Source: Pseudomonas sp. PB120
GTDB taxonomy: Bacteria > Pseudomonadota > Gammaproteobacteria > Pseudomonadales > Pseudomonadaceae
Assembly: GCF_009761815.1 (NCBI RefSeq)
Contig: NZ_RWIN01000038.1
Location: 1-64,000, forward strand
Direction of reading: 5' to 3'
Length of the DNA stretch: 64,000 nt
In this document: one piece after another, positions 36,180 through 44,489 of the stretch
Layout: the number at the start of each line of letters is the position of its first letter
Position numbering within the stretch: position 1 is the first letter of the stretch
Notes under the pieces: model-generated
The model's database searches: none
Told to the model about the DNA's origin: nothing
The model's input: only the letters and a program-made list of their open reading frames with translations
Program-made: the position numbers and the translations under genes

Positions 36180-37889
36180 GTGCAAATGATTTCGAACGTG
36201 AATCGATTGTCCCTGGCGGTCGGCATGGTCATTGCCACCCTGGTCGGGCAAGCGGCGGCAGCGCCTGCGCCCTCGGAAAACGCCACGATCAATCTGATCC
36301 GCTTGCTGGTGGAACAAGGCGTGTTGAAACAAGACAAGGCCGACAAACTGATTGCCCAGGCCCAGAGTGAAGCGGACCAGGCGCGCAAAGCCGCCACCGC
36401 GCCCACCGCCGTTGCCGCCAGCGGTCCGGCCGCCGCACCGGGCGATGTGCGGGTGCAATACGTGCCGGCAGCCGTTCGTGACCAGATCCGCGATCAGGTC
36501 AAGGCCGAAGTCATGGCCACGGCCAAACAGGAAAACTGGGCCCAGCCCAACACTTTCCCGGACTGGGTCTCGCGCATCAGCTTCGACGGCGACATCCGCC
36601 TGCGGGACGAATCGCGCTACTACTCGGGTACCAACAGCAACGAAATCGTCGACTTCGCCAAGCTCAACAACAACGGCCCGTACGACGTGAACCCCAACAG
36701 CAGCACCAATTTGCCGCCGTTGCTCAATACCCGTGAAGATCGCGAAAACCTGTTCCGCCTGCGCGCACGCCTGGGCATGAAAGCGGAGATCGCGCCTGAG
36801 TGGACCGCCGGCATCCGGATCGGCACCGGCTCGGACAACAACCCGGTCTCAACCACCCAGACCCTCGGCGGTGGCTTTGCCAAGAAAGACATCTGGCTCG
36901 ATCAGGGTTACCTGACCTGGAAGCCGTCCGATCAGTTGACCCTGACCGGAGGCCGGTTCACCAACCCGTTTTTCTCCACCGACATGCTCTATTCCAACGA
37001 CTTGAACTTCGATGGCATCGCGGCGATGTTCGACCACAAGCTCAACCGCGACTGGGGTCTGTTCGGTACCGTCGGCGCATTCCCGGTGGAGTACACCAAC
37101 GACAGCACCACCAGCAATGGTTTCGACAAGGAATCGAGCGACAACAAATGGCTGTACGGCGCGCAGATCGGCGCGAAATGGGCGGTCAATTCCGACAACC
37201 GCCTCAAGGCCGGATTGGCCTACTACCGCTTCGACGACATCGAGGGCCAGCGCTCCAGCCCCTGCGAACCCTGGGCCGGCGCGCCGGGCTGCGACTCGGA
37301 CGGTACGCGCGCGGCGTTCATGCAGAAGGGCAACACCGTGTTCCTGCTGCGCGACATCACGCCGAACCCGCTCAACCCCGCGACCACGCCACAACCACAG
37401 TTTGTCGGCCTGGCTTCGGAGTTCAACTTGCTGGACCTGAACTTCGTGTGGGACGCCGACATGCCGCAAGACTTCAAGCTGCGCAGCCAGGCCAACTACA
37501 TCCACAACCTCGGCTTCGACGAAGGCGACATGCGCAAGCGTTCAGCCGGCCAAATCGTCAACAACCTCGACAGCAGTGGCGACATCGAAAGCGGCGCGAA
37601 TGCCTGGATGGTCCAGTTCACCCTCGGCAGCGCGCTGGAGCTGAGAAAGCAGGGCGACTGGAACCTGTTCGCTGGCTACAAGTACATCCAGCCGGATGCG
37701 TTGCCGGACGGCTTCAACGATTCGTCGTTCCACTTGGGTGGCACCAATGCCAAAGGCTACTTCCTGGGCGGCAACTACGGGCTGGCCAAGAACGTTTATG
37801 CGACAGGCCGTTGGTTGAGCTCCGAAGCGGTCTATGGCGCGCCGTTTGACATCGACGTCTTGCAGCTGGAAATCAACACGCGCTTCTAA
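36180..37889 (+). CDS. Putative outer-membrane porin with N-terminal coiled region
   Basis: A 569-residue protein of the Pseudomonas putative-porin type. After a signal peptide (about 1-28, ending GQAAAAPAPS) there is a helical region (35-80; NLIRLLVEQGVLKQDKADKL and QAQSEADQARKA) like the periplasmic or trimerising helix of these proteins, then a beta-barrel with many aromatic-flanked strands (FDGDIRLRDESRYYSG, LFRLRARLGMKAEIAPEWTA, YGAQIGAKWAVNSDNRLKAG) and a C-terminal phenylalanine (LQLEINTRF). GTG 36180 is used; the ATG two codons later is equally possible, with AAAAGGAG upstream. It is the fifth gene of the pdtB run. Substrate unknown. Confidence 0.8.
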   Translation: MQMISNVNRLSLAVGMVIATLVGQAAAAPAPSENATINLIRLLVEQGVLKQDKADKLIAQAQSEADQARKAATAPTAVAASGPAAAPGDVRVQYVPAAVRDQIRDQVKAEVMATAKQENWAQPNTFPDWVSRISFDGDIRLRDESRYYSGTNSNEIVDFAKLNNNGPYDVNPNSSTNLPPLLNTREDRENLFRLRARLGMKAEIAPEWTAGIRIGTGSDNNPVSTTQTLGGGFAKKDIWLDQGYLTWKPSDQLTLTGGRFTNPFFSTDMLYSNDLNFDGIAAMFDHKLNRDWGLFGTVGAFPVEYTNDSTTSNGFDKESSDNKWLYGAQIGAKWAVNSDNRLKAGLAYYRFDDIEGQRSSPCEPWAGAPGCDSDGTRAAFMQKGNTVFLLRDITPNPLNPATTPQPQFVGLASEFNLLDLNFVWDADMPQDFKLRSQANYIHNLGFDEGDMRKRSAGQIVNNLDSSGDIESGANAWMVQFTLGSALELRKQGDWNLFAGYKYIQPDALPDGFNDSSFHLGGTNAKGYFLGGNYGLAKNVYATGRWLSSEAVYGAPFDIDVLQLEINTRF

Positions 37890-37906
37890 GGCGCAGGGAG
37901 AGCTTG

Positions 37907-38548
37907 ATGAACAGACGAATCCCGACCCGGTTCTGGCTCGTGGCGATGGGGCTGATGCTGGCCCAGGGGGTAAGCGCCGAAGGCATGGAGGAACGCCTGC
38001 GCACGCAACTGCGCAGCACCACCCAACAGTTGCAGGCCTTGCAGAGCCAGCAAGCCCAGGCCAGCGCGGCGCAGGTGGCGGTGCAAGCGGAGGCCAAGGC
38101 GGCGCAGGCGCAAATCAAGCAGCTGACGGCGGAACTGGCCAGGTACAAAGGCGCGGCCGAACAATTGGCCAGCCAGCACGACAGCCTGCAAAGCCAGGCC
38201 CAGGCTCAGGCCGCAGCCAGCAACGAGCAGATCGGCAAGTTCAAAAAGGCCTACGAAGAGCTGTTGGTCATGGCGCGCGGCAAAGAAGCCGAACGCGCCC
38301 GGCTTGAGACTCAACTGGCCGAGCGCGACACACAAATGCAGCAATGTTCGGTCAAGAATCAGCAGATGTATGGCATCGCAAAAGACATCCTCGCCGCCTA
38401 CGAAAAAATCAGCGTCGGTGACGTCGTGAACATCCGCCAGCCGTTCGCCGGCAGCGCCAGGGTCAAGTTCGAAGAGCTGGCTCAGGGCTTTGGCGATGAA
38501 CTGTACAAAACTCAATTCGACGCGCCCCAGGCTGCGATCACTCACTGA
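37907..38548 (+). CDS. Periplasmic coiled-coil protein of the pdt operon
   Basis: A 213-residue protein from the ATG at 37907 (AGGGAG six bases upstream; a TTG lies just before it). A signal peptide ends at GVSAEG near residue 25. Residues about 30-135 are a continuous Ala/Gln/Glu/Lys coiled coil (ALQSQQAQASAAQVAVQAEA). The C-terminal 70 residues form a conserved-looking cap with one cysteine (MQQCSVKNQQMYGIAKDILA, EKISVGDVVNIRQPFAGSA). It matches no enzyme family I know. Position suggests a periplasmic spacer or scaffold for the TPS/Ton complex, comparable to P. aeruginosa genes following exbD2. Confidence 0.72.
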   Translation: MNRRIPTRFWLVAMGLMLAQGVSAEGMEERLRTQLRSTTQQLQALQSQQAQASAAQVAVQAEAKAAQAQIKQLTAELARYKGAAEQLASQHDSLQSQAQAQAAASNEQIGKFKKAYEELLVMARGKEAERARLETQLAERDTQMQQCSVKNQQMYGIAKDILAAYEKISVGDVVNIRQPFAGSARVKFEELAQGFGDELYKTQFDAPQAAITH

Positions 38549-38567
38549 AAACAGGGAAGAACTTCAC

Positions 38568-39047
38568 ATGACTCAATTGATTGCTCACGTATCGCCACAA
38601 TCGCTCACCGACGTGCTCCAGGCCGCTGGCTATCGGGTCAACCAGACCGATCAGAACGGCATCGTGCAGTTACTCAGCGCCAGCCAGGGCATCGGTTATG
38701 CCGTGCGTTTTGGCAATCCGGCGGCGGAATCGGGCCGTTACGTCGACTTCACGTTCAGCTGTGCGCTGCGGGTACAGGGCGAGCTACCGGCCGGGTTGGC
38801 GGAACTGTGGAATGCGTCGCGGCGTTTTGCGCGGTTGTCGGTGCAGGGTGAGTTTCTGGTGATGGAAATGGACGTGGTGGTGGCCGCCGGTGTCAGCGAA
38901 GACTTCCTGCGCGGCAACCTCGAACTGTGGGATCGCCTGCTGCAGGAATTCATCATTTACCTGCGCGATTACAGCCAGAACGCGGCGCAGTTGCAGGCGC
39001 AGGCTGAAAGCACCACGACGCTGCAGCAAGAGGTTGAAGCCCTGTGA
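38568..39047 (+). CDS. YbjN-like cytoplasmic protein
   Basis: A 159-residue protein from the ATG at 38568, with GGGAAGAAC upstream; an earlier ATG at 38490 lies within the preceding gene and is rejected. Residues about 5-130 resemble the YbjN domain (TDVLQAAGYRVNQTDQNGIV, FTFSCALRVQGELPAGLAEL, RRFARLSVQGEFLVMEMDVV), a fold related to type III chaperones. There is no signal peptide. The tail is Gln/Ala/Glu-rich and probably helical. A chaperone-like role for a secreted operon product is possible but unproven. The following ppiC gene overlaps its stop by 4 bases. Confidence 0.7.
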   Translation: MTQLIAHVSPQSLTDVLQAAGYRVNQTDQNGIVQLLSASQGIGYAVRFGNPAAESGRYVDFTFSCALRVQGELPAGLAELWNASRRFARLSVQGEFLVMEMDVVVAAGVSEDFLRGNLELWDRLLQEFIIYLRDYSQNAAQLQAQAESTTTLQQEVEAL

Positions 39048-39991
39048 AAAAGCGCACGGTAGTGGCCAGCGCCGGCGCGCTGGCCGTATTGGTGATTGCA
39101 GTGGCGTTAAGTGTACGGCCGGGTAACGACCCGGTCGCGGCACCGCAACCGGTGAAGACGATGGCGGCAATGAGTGAGCCGGCGCTGGCGCGGCTGGGTA
39201 ACCAGCAAGTAACGCCCGAAGAGCTCAAGGCATTGCTGGACACCTTGCCGCCGGAGTCCCGCGAACAACTGCGGGCCAATCGCGCCACGCTGGAAAGCTG
39301 GATTCGCTCGCGGCTTGCGGAGAAAGCCGTGCTCGAACAGGCCGACGCTCAAGGCTGGCGCCAGCGCCCGGATGTCGAACAGCAAACCCGCTCGGCCACC
39401 GAACAGATCGTCTTTCGCAATTACCTGCAATCGGTCAGCCAGGTGCCGGCGGATTACCCCAGTGCCGCCGAGTTGCAACAGGCTTACGAGGCGGGCAAGT
39501 CGCAATGGGTGACGCCCGCCCTGTACCGGGTCAGTCAGATTTTCCTCGGGGTGAGCGATCCGCAGAACCTGGACGCCGTGCGCAAGCAGGCCCAGGAACT
39601 GAGCCGCAAGGCCCAGGCCACCCCGGCGGAATTCGCCACGTTGGCCAGCCAGTATTCACAGGATCGCATCAGCGCCGAACGGGGCGGCGACACTGGTCTG
39701 CAACCCTTGCAGCAACTGGTGCCTGAAGTCCGTGTGACGGTGTCTCGACTCAAGGTCGGTGCCGTGTCCGAGCCGGTACAGAGCCCGGCGGGTTTTCACG
39801 TGATCAAACTTACCGCGCTGCAACCGGCCGGCGTGGCCACGCTGGACGAACTGCGAGAACGGCTGACCCAAGCCTTGCGTGCCCAGCGTCAGGAGCAAAT
39901 CGCCAAGGCCTATCTGGAAGGCATGCTCACGACCGCAACCTTGAGTATCGATGGGGCCGAGCTCAATAAGGTGCTGGAGGAAAAACGCTAG
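39044..39991 (+). CDS. PpiC-type periplasmic peptidyl-prolyl isomerase
   Basis: A 315-residue protein starting with GTG that overlaps the upstream stop (GTGA). An N-terminal membrane anchor or signal (about 5-24; VVASAGALAVLVIAVALSV) precedes a SurA/PrsA-like chaperone region (about 50-155; LEELKALLDTLPPESREQ-type helices, SWIRSRLAEKAVLEQAD) and a parvulin domain (about 160-265; VSQIFLGVSDPQNLD, SRDRISAERGGDTG-like segment with EVRVTVSRLKVGAVSEPVQS and GFHVIKL). Such isomerases assist folding of exported beta-rich proteins; here the giant PdtA or the PdtB barrel is the obvious client. It follows P. aeruginosa gene order after exbD2. Confidence 0.87.
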   Translation: MKKRTVVASAGALAVLVIAVALSVRPGNDPVAAPQPVKTMAAMSEPALARLGNQQVTPEELKALLDTLPPESREQLRANRATLESWIRSRLAEKAVLEQADAQGWRQRPDVEQQTRSATEQIVFRNYLQSVSQVPADYPSAAELQQAYEAGKSQWVTPALYRVSQIFLGVSDPQNLDAVRKQAQELSRKAQATPAEFATLASQYSQDRISAERGGDTGLQPLQQLVPEVRVTVSRLKVGAVSEPVQSPAGFHVIKLTALQPAGVATLDELRERLTQALRAQRQEQIAKAYLEGMLTTATLSIDGAELNKVLEEKR

Positions 39992-40048
39992 CCGCCGCTT
40001 TCAAAAAGGACAGGGCAAACCCATAACAAGATCGACAGGGAGTCTTTG

Positions 40049-41032
40049 ATGTCATTGATAGAACCCACCGGACGAGAGGGAGTTACCGAGTACCGGGCGC
40101 AACCTGAACCATCTGCATCCTGGCTGGCACTGGCCGCCAGGATCGATGAACAAGTCGTGCGGTTTTTTATGGTCAGTGCCCGCTGTGGCTGTTTCATGCA
40201 GGCCGCTCGCAGCCTGGACGTGCAGCCGACCTTGCTGCGCAAACACCTGGCGCAACTGGAGGAGCAGGTGCAGCGCACTTTGTTCCAGTTCCAGGGCAAT
40301 GCACTGACCCTCAATCGGGACGGTCAGCAGTTTCATGCGCAATTGATTGCCCGGGTCCACGAGCGCAAGTTGCCGGTGATCGAGCGGCCGTTGATCCGCC
40401 TGGCCGTGGCCGAAACCATCCTGCATGACATCCTCGGACGGGATTTGGTGTCGCTGGTGCGGCGCAACGCCAGTGTGCGCCTGGACATCATTTCGCTGGA
40501 CAGCGATTTGTCGCTGCAAGCCGCCCACGCCGATGTGGTGGTGTGGCTGGGCAGCGTCGAGTCGTCGCTGCCCAGCCCTGGTTTCGCCGTCAGCGAACAC
40601 CAGCCACTGGCGCGAATTGACTACCTGCCGCACATTGCCAAGCGCTACTCCCGGGTGACCGCCCGACCGGACACCTTCGACGACCTGGCCGACTTCCTGC
40701 TGGTGCAGTGGCAGCATGACCGTCAGGTGGAGAGCTTCCGGCCATGGAATGCCCTCGTCGACCAGCGTCTGGCCGGGGTGGTGCAGTTACATTCGTATGA
40801 GTTGATGCTGGAGATGGTCCGTTGCAGCGCGTGCATTGGATTGTTGCCGCATTACATGGGCCGTTTTGATCGCGGCCTGATTGACTTGCCGGGACTGTTC
40901 CATTTGCCCATGCAGCGGCAGGTGTGGATGGCGATCAATGCCCGGACCCGGAGTGAACCGCAAGTGCAGATGCTTGCCCGGTTGATACGTCGTACGTTCG
41001 AAGAGCGGCGGGATTGGTTTGAGGGGCGTTGA
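40049..41032 (+). CDS. LysR-type transcriptional regulator at the end of the pdt run
   Basis: A 327-residue regulator from the ATG at 40049 (GGGAG six bases upstream). The N-terminal winged helix-turn-helix is at about 30-90 (VVRFFMVSARCGCFMQAARS, LRKHLAQLEEQVQRTLFQ, LTLNRDGQQFHAQLIARV), somewhat displaced from the usual extreme N-terminus. The effector domain covers about 115-320 with relatively low family conservation. It is 57 bases after ppiC on the same strand and may be co-transcribed or monocistronic. It may fine-tune the pdt genes; P. aeruginosa has a regulator gene in the equivalent place. Confidence 0.78.
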   Translation: MSLIEPTGREGVTEYRAQPEPSASWLALAARIDEQVVRFFMVSARCGCFMQAARSLDVQPTLLRKHLAQLEEQVQRTLFQFQGNALTLNRDGQQFHAQLIARVHERKLPVIERPLIRLAVAETILHDILGRDLVSLVRRNASVRLDIISLDSDLSLQAAHADVVVWLGSVESSLPSPGFAVSEHQPLARIDYLPHIAKRYSRVTARPDTFDDLADFLLVQWQHDRQVESFRPWNALVDQRLAGVVQLHSYELMLEMVRCSACIGLLPHYMGRFDRGLIDLPGLFHLPMQRQVWMAINARTRSEPQVQMLARLIRRTFEERRDWFEGR

Positions 41033-41060
41033 AGCGGGAAGGCTTCACCGATAGTCTGAG

Positions 41061-41172
41061 TTAATTCCAGTATGTTGTGTGTTAATAATGAAATAATCGC
41101 TAAAGACACAAAATAAGGGAATTAGATTTTTTCGAGAGAGAGTATGCTTAATTCCCTCATGTTGTGTGTTAA
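41061..41172. promoter_or_regulatory. Three 25-base operator-like repeats upstream of hipBA
   Basis: TTAATTCC-N3-ATGTTGTGTGTTAA occurs at 41061-41085 and again at 41148-41172, identical outside the three variable bases. An inverted copy with a few mismatches (ACACAAAAT-N3-GGAATTA core) lies at 41101-41125. The last copy ends 27 bases before the hipB start. The layout suggests binding of the HTH antitoxin for autoregulation. Confidence 0.7.
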
Positions 41173-41199
41173 GCCGATAAAGTCTTCAGAAGGCATGTT

Positions 41200-41517
41200 A
41201 TGTTGGATTTAAGCTTCAGTAAGCCGAGCGAAATCGTCAAGCGTCTCTGCGATCGCCTTCGCACGGAGCGTCTGGCGCAACAAATGACACAAGCCGAAGT
41301 GGCCGGTCGCGCCGGGATCGCGACCAATACCGTGTCCAACCTCGAAGCCGGGCGTAATGTCGGGTTCGAGAATGTGGTTCGCGTGGCCATGGTGCTAGGG
41401 CGCGCCCAGGAATTCGAAGAGCTGTTCTTGCCAAAGCTGGACAGCCTTGAAGACATTCGCCGATACGAAGACACTGCCAATCGTCATCGCATCAGGAGGA
41501 CGTCCGCCGATGCTTGA
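41200..41517 (+). CDS. hipB: HipB-like HTH (Xre) antitoxin
   Basis: A 105-residue DNA-binding protein with an Xre/Cro helix-turn-helix at about 15-70 (LCDRLRTERLAQQMTQAEVA, GRAGIATNTVSNLEAGRNVG). The C-terminal tail (about 75-105) is polar and Arg-rich (RRYEDTANRHRIRRTS). It overlaps the downstream HipA-type kinase gene by 8 bases, the standard antitoxin-toxin order. It probably binds the three repeats in its promoter and neutralises HipA. Confidence 0.85.
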   Translation: MLDLSFSKPSEIVKRLCDRLRTERLAQQMTQAEVAGRAGIATNTVSNLEAGRNVGFENVVRVAMVLGRAQEFEELFLPKLDSLEDIRRYEDTANRHRIRRTSADA

Positions 41518-42769
41518 GCAAGTTCGCGTCTACTACGAAGGCTGGGGTGAACATTGGCTGTGGGGCACGCTTGTGTCTACGACGGCTGTCACCGGTCGCC
41601 CACACGTTGTATTCGAGTACAGCGATGAAGCGAAGCGTAGAGGCCTGGAACTGTCGTCCTACACGCTTCCGCTGAAGGGCCTCAAATTGCGTCGAGATTT
41701 CCCCTCCCATCAGCTCGGTTTGCCAGGGCCTGTCTACGACTCGCTGCCTGACGGTTGGGGCATGCTGCTGATGGATCGGTTGTTCCGGCGTCGCGGCCTC
41801 AACGCCGCGCGCGTCGGACCTTTGGAACGGCTGGCCTATATTGGCAACATTGCCATGGGGGCAATGTCGTTCGAGCCTATGGCGCCTGAAGGACAGGAGC
41901 CGCAAGCGCACATCCCCCTTGAGATGCTTGCGGCCGAGGTTCAAGAGGTTCTCAAGGGGGAGGGTGGAGAGTTCCTGCAAACGTTGCTGCTGGTGGGTGG
42001 CTCGCCTCAAGGCGCAAGGCCCAAGGCGTTGGTCTATCGCGACCCTCAATCTGGGGGCTTCACGACCGCCGCCAAGCCGGGTCTTGAAGCCTGGTTGATC
42101 AAGTTTCCGGCAAAAGAAGAACATCCCGAGGTGTGTGCCATCGAAATGGTCTACGCCGAGTGCTTGCGCCGGTGCGGCATCCAGACACCGGACACGCAGC
42201 ACTTCAATCTGCCCAATGGACTGGCAGCCTTCGCCAGTAAGCGCTTTGATCGTATGGACGGTCAGCGCGTCCCCATGCAAAGCCTGGCCGCTTTTACGGG
42301 TGCCGACTACCAGTCACCGGGATCCTTGGACTATGTCAATTTCCTGCGTGCGACACATATGTGCACCAACGATGTGCGAGAGAAAGCTATCGCCTTTGAG
42401 CGTGTCGTCTTCAATGTCACATTCAACAACCGGGACGACCACCCCAAAAACTTCGCTTACCTTATGTCGCCGTCCGGTACCTGGCAGTTGGCGCCGGCCT
42501 ACGACGTGACATTCTGCGAGGGACCGGGCGGTTATCACCAGATGGACGTGATGGGCGAGGCCTTGGAGATAGATCGGAGTGCGATGCTCAAACTTGCGCA
42601 AGAAGCAGAAGTCTCAGTGGAGACGGCTAGCGGCATCATCGACAGAATGTGCCGCGTCGCGAGCCAGTTTGCCGCCATCGCCGAGGTCATGTGCCCGGGC
42701 GCAGTCACCCAGGACACCCTTGATATCCTTCAAGGCCGTATCAACGATAACGTCGCGCTGCTGCGCTAA
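41510..42769 (+). CDS. hipA: HipA-type serine/threonine kinase toxin
   Basis: This 419-residue protein starts at ATG 41510, with AGGAGG nine bases upstream; the frame extends 21 codons earlier but that part lies in hipB. It shows the HipA layout: N-terminal subdomain (SLPDGWGMLLMDRLFRRRGL; GNIAMGAMSFEP), the kinase core with a GGSPQGARPKALV glycine-rich loop, the catalytic segment NNRDDHPKNFAYL and the metal-binding APAYDVTF. All catalytic residues seem present, so the kinase should be active. Known HipA toxins phosphorylate tRNA synthetases and cause dormancy. The next gene is a convergent Fic gene. Confidence 0.9.
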   Translation: MLEQVRVYYEGWGEHWLWGTLVSTTAVTGRPHVVFEYSDEAKRRGLELSSYTLPLKGLKLRRDFPSHQLGLPGPVYDSLPDGWGMLLMDRLFRRRGLNAARVGPLERLAYIGNIAMGAMSFEPMAPEGQEPQAHIPLEMLAAEVQEVLKGEGGEFLQTLLLVGGSPQGARPKALVYRDPQSGGFTTAAKPGLEAWLIKFPAKEEHPEVCAIEMVYAECLRRCGIQTPDTQHFNLPNGLAAFASKRFDRMDGQRVPMQSLAAFTGADYQSPGSLDYVNFLRATHMCTNDVREKAIAFERVVFNVTFNNRDDHPKNFAYLMSPSGTWQLAPAYDVTFCEGPGGYHQMDVMGEALEIDRSAMLKLAQEAEVSVETASGIIDRMCRVASQFAAIAEVMCPGAVTQDTLDILQGRINDNVALLR

Positions 42770-42792
42770 TGCCAGATTGTTTGGGGTGAGGG

Positions 42793-44337
42793 TCACTCTT
42801 CACCGCTTGCCATTTTTCGTTCGTCGAAGGCGGAGCGCACGGCTTCCACAACACGTTTCGCCCGGTGAGCGTCTTCCAGTTGCGGATACGCTTGCTTCAA
42901 TTTGCCGGATACCTGCCAGCCGTTTTCCTTGAGCGAACGAATAATGCGGTTGGCGTCCTGGTCCGGCATTTCCAGCACTTCCTTGAGCTGCTCCTGGGCG
43001 CGCTGGAACGTGATCAGCACCCGGGCTTCATCGGCCATTTCGTTACGGACGGTATGCTCGACAACCTGCGCCGTGTACAGGACGTGTTCGGTCAAGTCGG
43101 GATAACGCCAGGCGAATTGCGCGTCGTCGTAGTCATCGAAAACCAGGTTGCTCGGGGTGCCGTCCTCGTAGACGACGAGTTCGCCAAACCGGGAAGACGC
43201 TGCGTAGCGTTGCATGAATGGCCGCGAAAACACCTCCAGCGTACGATCGTAACGTGCCCGGAAATCAATCGAACTGGTGATGGTGGCCGATACCGGTAGA
43301 ATCACGCCATCAGGCACCGCCTTATCGCGGATCAGGATGTCGTTGATCAGGAAACGGTGGATCCGGCCATTGCCGTCCCGCATGGGGTGGATATACACAA
43401 AGGCGAAGGCGATGGCCGCCGCCCGGGCCAACGGTTCGGCGCCCCGTGTTGCCAGCTCGAATGCGTTCAGGCCATCGAGCAGCTGCGTCAGTGCCTCAAA
43501 TGGCGGCGCGATGTAGTGCACGATGTCCTCGCGCATGGTTGCCTGACCCACGAAGACCGGCGAGCGTCGCAGGCCCAGCCCGAGCGCTTCATGCCCCAGG
43601 ATTCCTGCTTGCAACATGTGCAGGCTGTCGCTGCTCAACGGATCTTCTATGTGGCCGCAGTACTTGGCGATCACGTGGGCAAAGCGCTGGATCCTGTCGG
43701 CCTTGTCTGCCTCTCTCTCGATCAGAAAACTCGCGCGCGACTCCTTGAACGTCAGCCAGCTGGCCGTACGCATCAGGATGTCGGCGCCAAAGGTCTGGTT
43801 CAGCTCGCGAAGGGCTGCATCAAGGTCAAATTGCAGCGCTTGCTGCACGGCCTCGGTACGGCGGATCAGGGGGGAGAACGCCGGCACACCGGGAAGATTA
43901 TCGTTGATGCGCCAGCGCCGTACTCGCAGAGGTTCAACGCGGGTCAGGTAATGCTGCGACGAAATCGCATCGACATAACCGCCATTGGTGACATCTGGCA
44001 CATCAAGCTGTTGTCCGGTCAGCCACTCGTACAGGAATCCGGTGCGGCGGGCGTATTGACCAAAGGGCGCTTGCCGACTCCAGGCCTCGATGGGCTCAGG
44101 GCCAGTGGCTGCAAACAGACGGGCGAAAAACTCGAGGTGAATTTCTTCGTACTTGAGCCCGAACTCGAAATGCCCCGCGAAGTCATCCGCCGGCCGGTAA
44201 CTGGCGGGATACTTGCGCTCGATATGCCCGTTGCTCTCGCGGATCATCCGCGTCGTACCGATCACCGATTCGACGCGCAGGGGCTGTGCTAGCGCGATAC
44301 CGTAGCGATCGGCGAGTACCTTGAAGCCTGCTTGCAT
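42793..44337 (-). CDS. Fic family AMP-transferase-like protein
   Basis: The 514-residue protein has a canonical Fic core motif HPMRDGNGRIHR (317-328), which binds the nucleotide and phosphates, embedded in helices from about 195 to 370. A possible autoinhibitory motif SFLIER (203-208) resembles [S/T]xxxE[G/N] but ends in arginine. The N-terminal 190 residues and the C-terminal 130 residues (winged-helix-like; VLEMPDQDANRIIRSLKENG) are additional domains typical of large stand-alone Fic proteins. It converges with hipA, 23 bases apart. Targets are unknown. Fic proteins modify proteins with AMP or other nucleotides and some act as toxins. Confidence 0.88.
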   Translation of the reverse strand: MQAGFKVLADRYGIALAQPLRVESVIGTTRMIRESNGHIERKYPASYRPADDFAGHFEFGLKYEEIHLEFFARLFAATGPEPIEAWSRQAPFGQYARRTGFLYEWLTGQQLDVPDVTNGGYVDAISSQHYLTRVEPLRVRRWRINDNLPGVPAFSPLIRRTEAVQQALQFDLDAALRELNQTFGADILMRTASWLTFKESRASFLIEREADKADRIQRFAHVIAKYCGHIEDPLSSDSLHMLQAGILGHEALGLGLRRSPVFVGQATMREDIVHYIAPPFEALTQLLDGLNAFELATRGAEPLARAAAIAFAFVYIHPMRDGNGRIHRFLINDILIRDKAVPDGVILPVSATITSSIDFRARYDRTLEVFSRPFMQRYAASSRFGELVVYEDGTPSNLVFDDYDDAQFAWRYPDLTEHVLYTAQVVEHTVRNEMADEARVLITFQRAQEQLKEVLEMPDQDANRIIRSLKENGWQVSGKLKQAYPQLEDAHRAKRVVEAVRSAFDERKMASGEE

Positions 44338-44391
44338 TGTCGAATCCCCTAACGAGCGCTAAAAAATGCTAACCAGAAGGGGATAGTACGC

Positions 44392-44475
44392 AAAAACGAT
44401 AACACTGCGCTGGCGAAAACGCTAAAGCGGACTTTAATTTGATAACAAATCAGCGGTTCGCGATGAAAACGATAA
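44392..44475. promoter_or_regulatory. Repeated AAAACGNTAA motifs upstream of fic
   Basis: AAAACGATAA or AAAACGCTAA occurs at about 44393-44402, 44416-44425 and 44466-44475, all in the same orientation, in the AT-rich gap between the fic start and the mexT stop. Related GCGCTAAAAA and GCTAACC segments lie closer to fic. They may be operator sites; no regulator is assigned. Confidence 0.4.
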
Positions 44476-44489
44476 TCCTGGACGATTTC

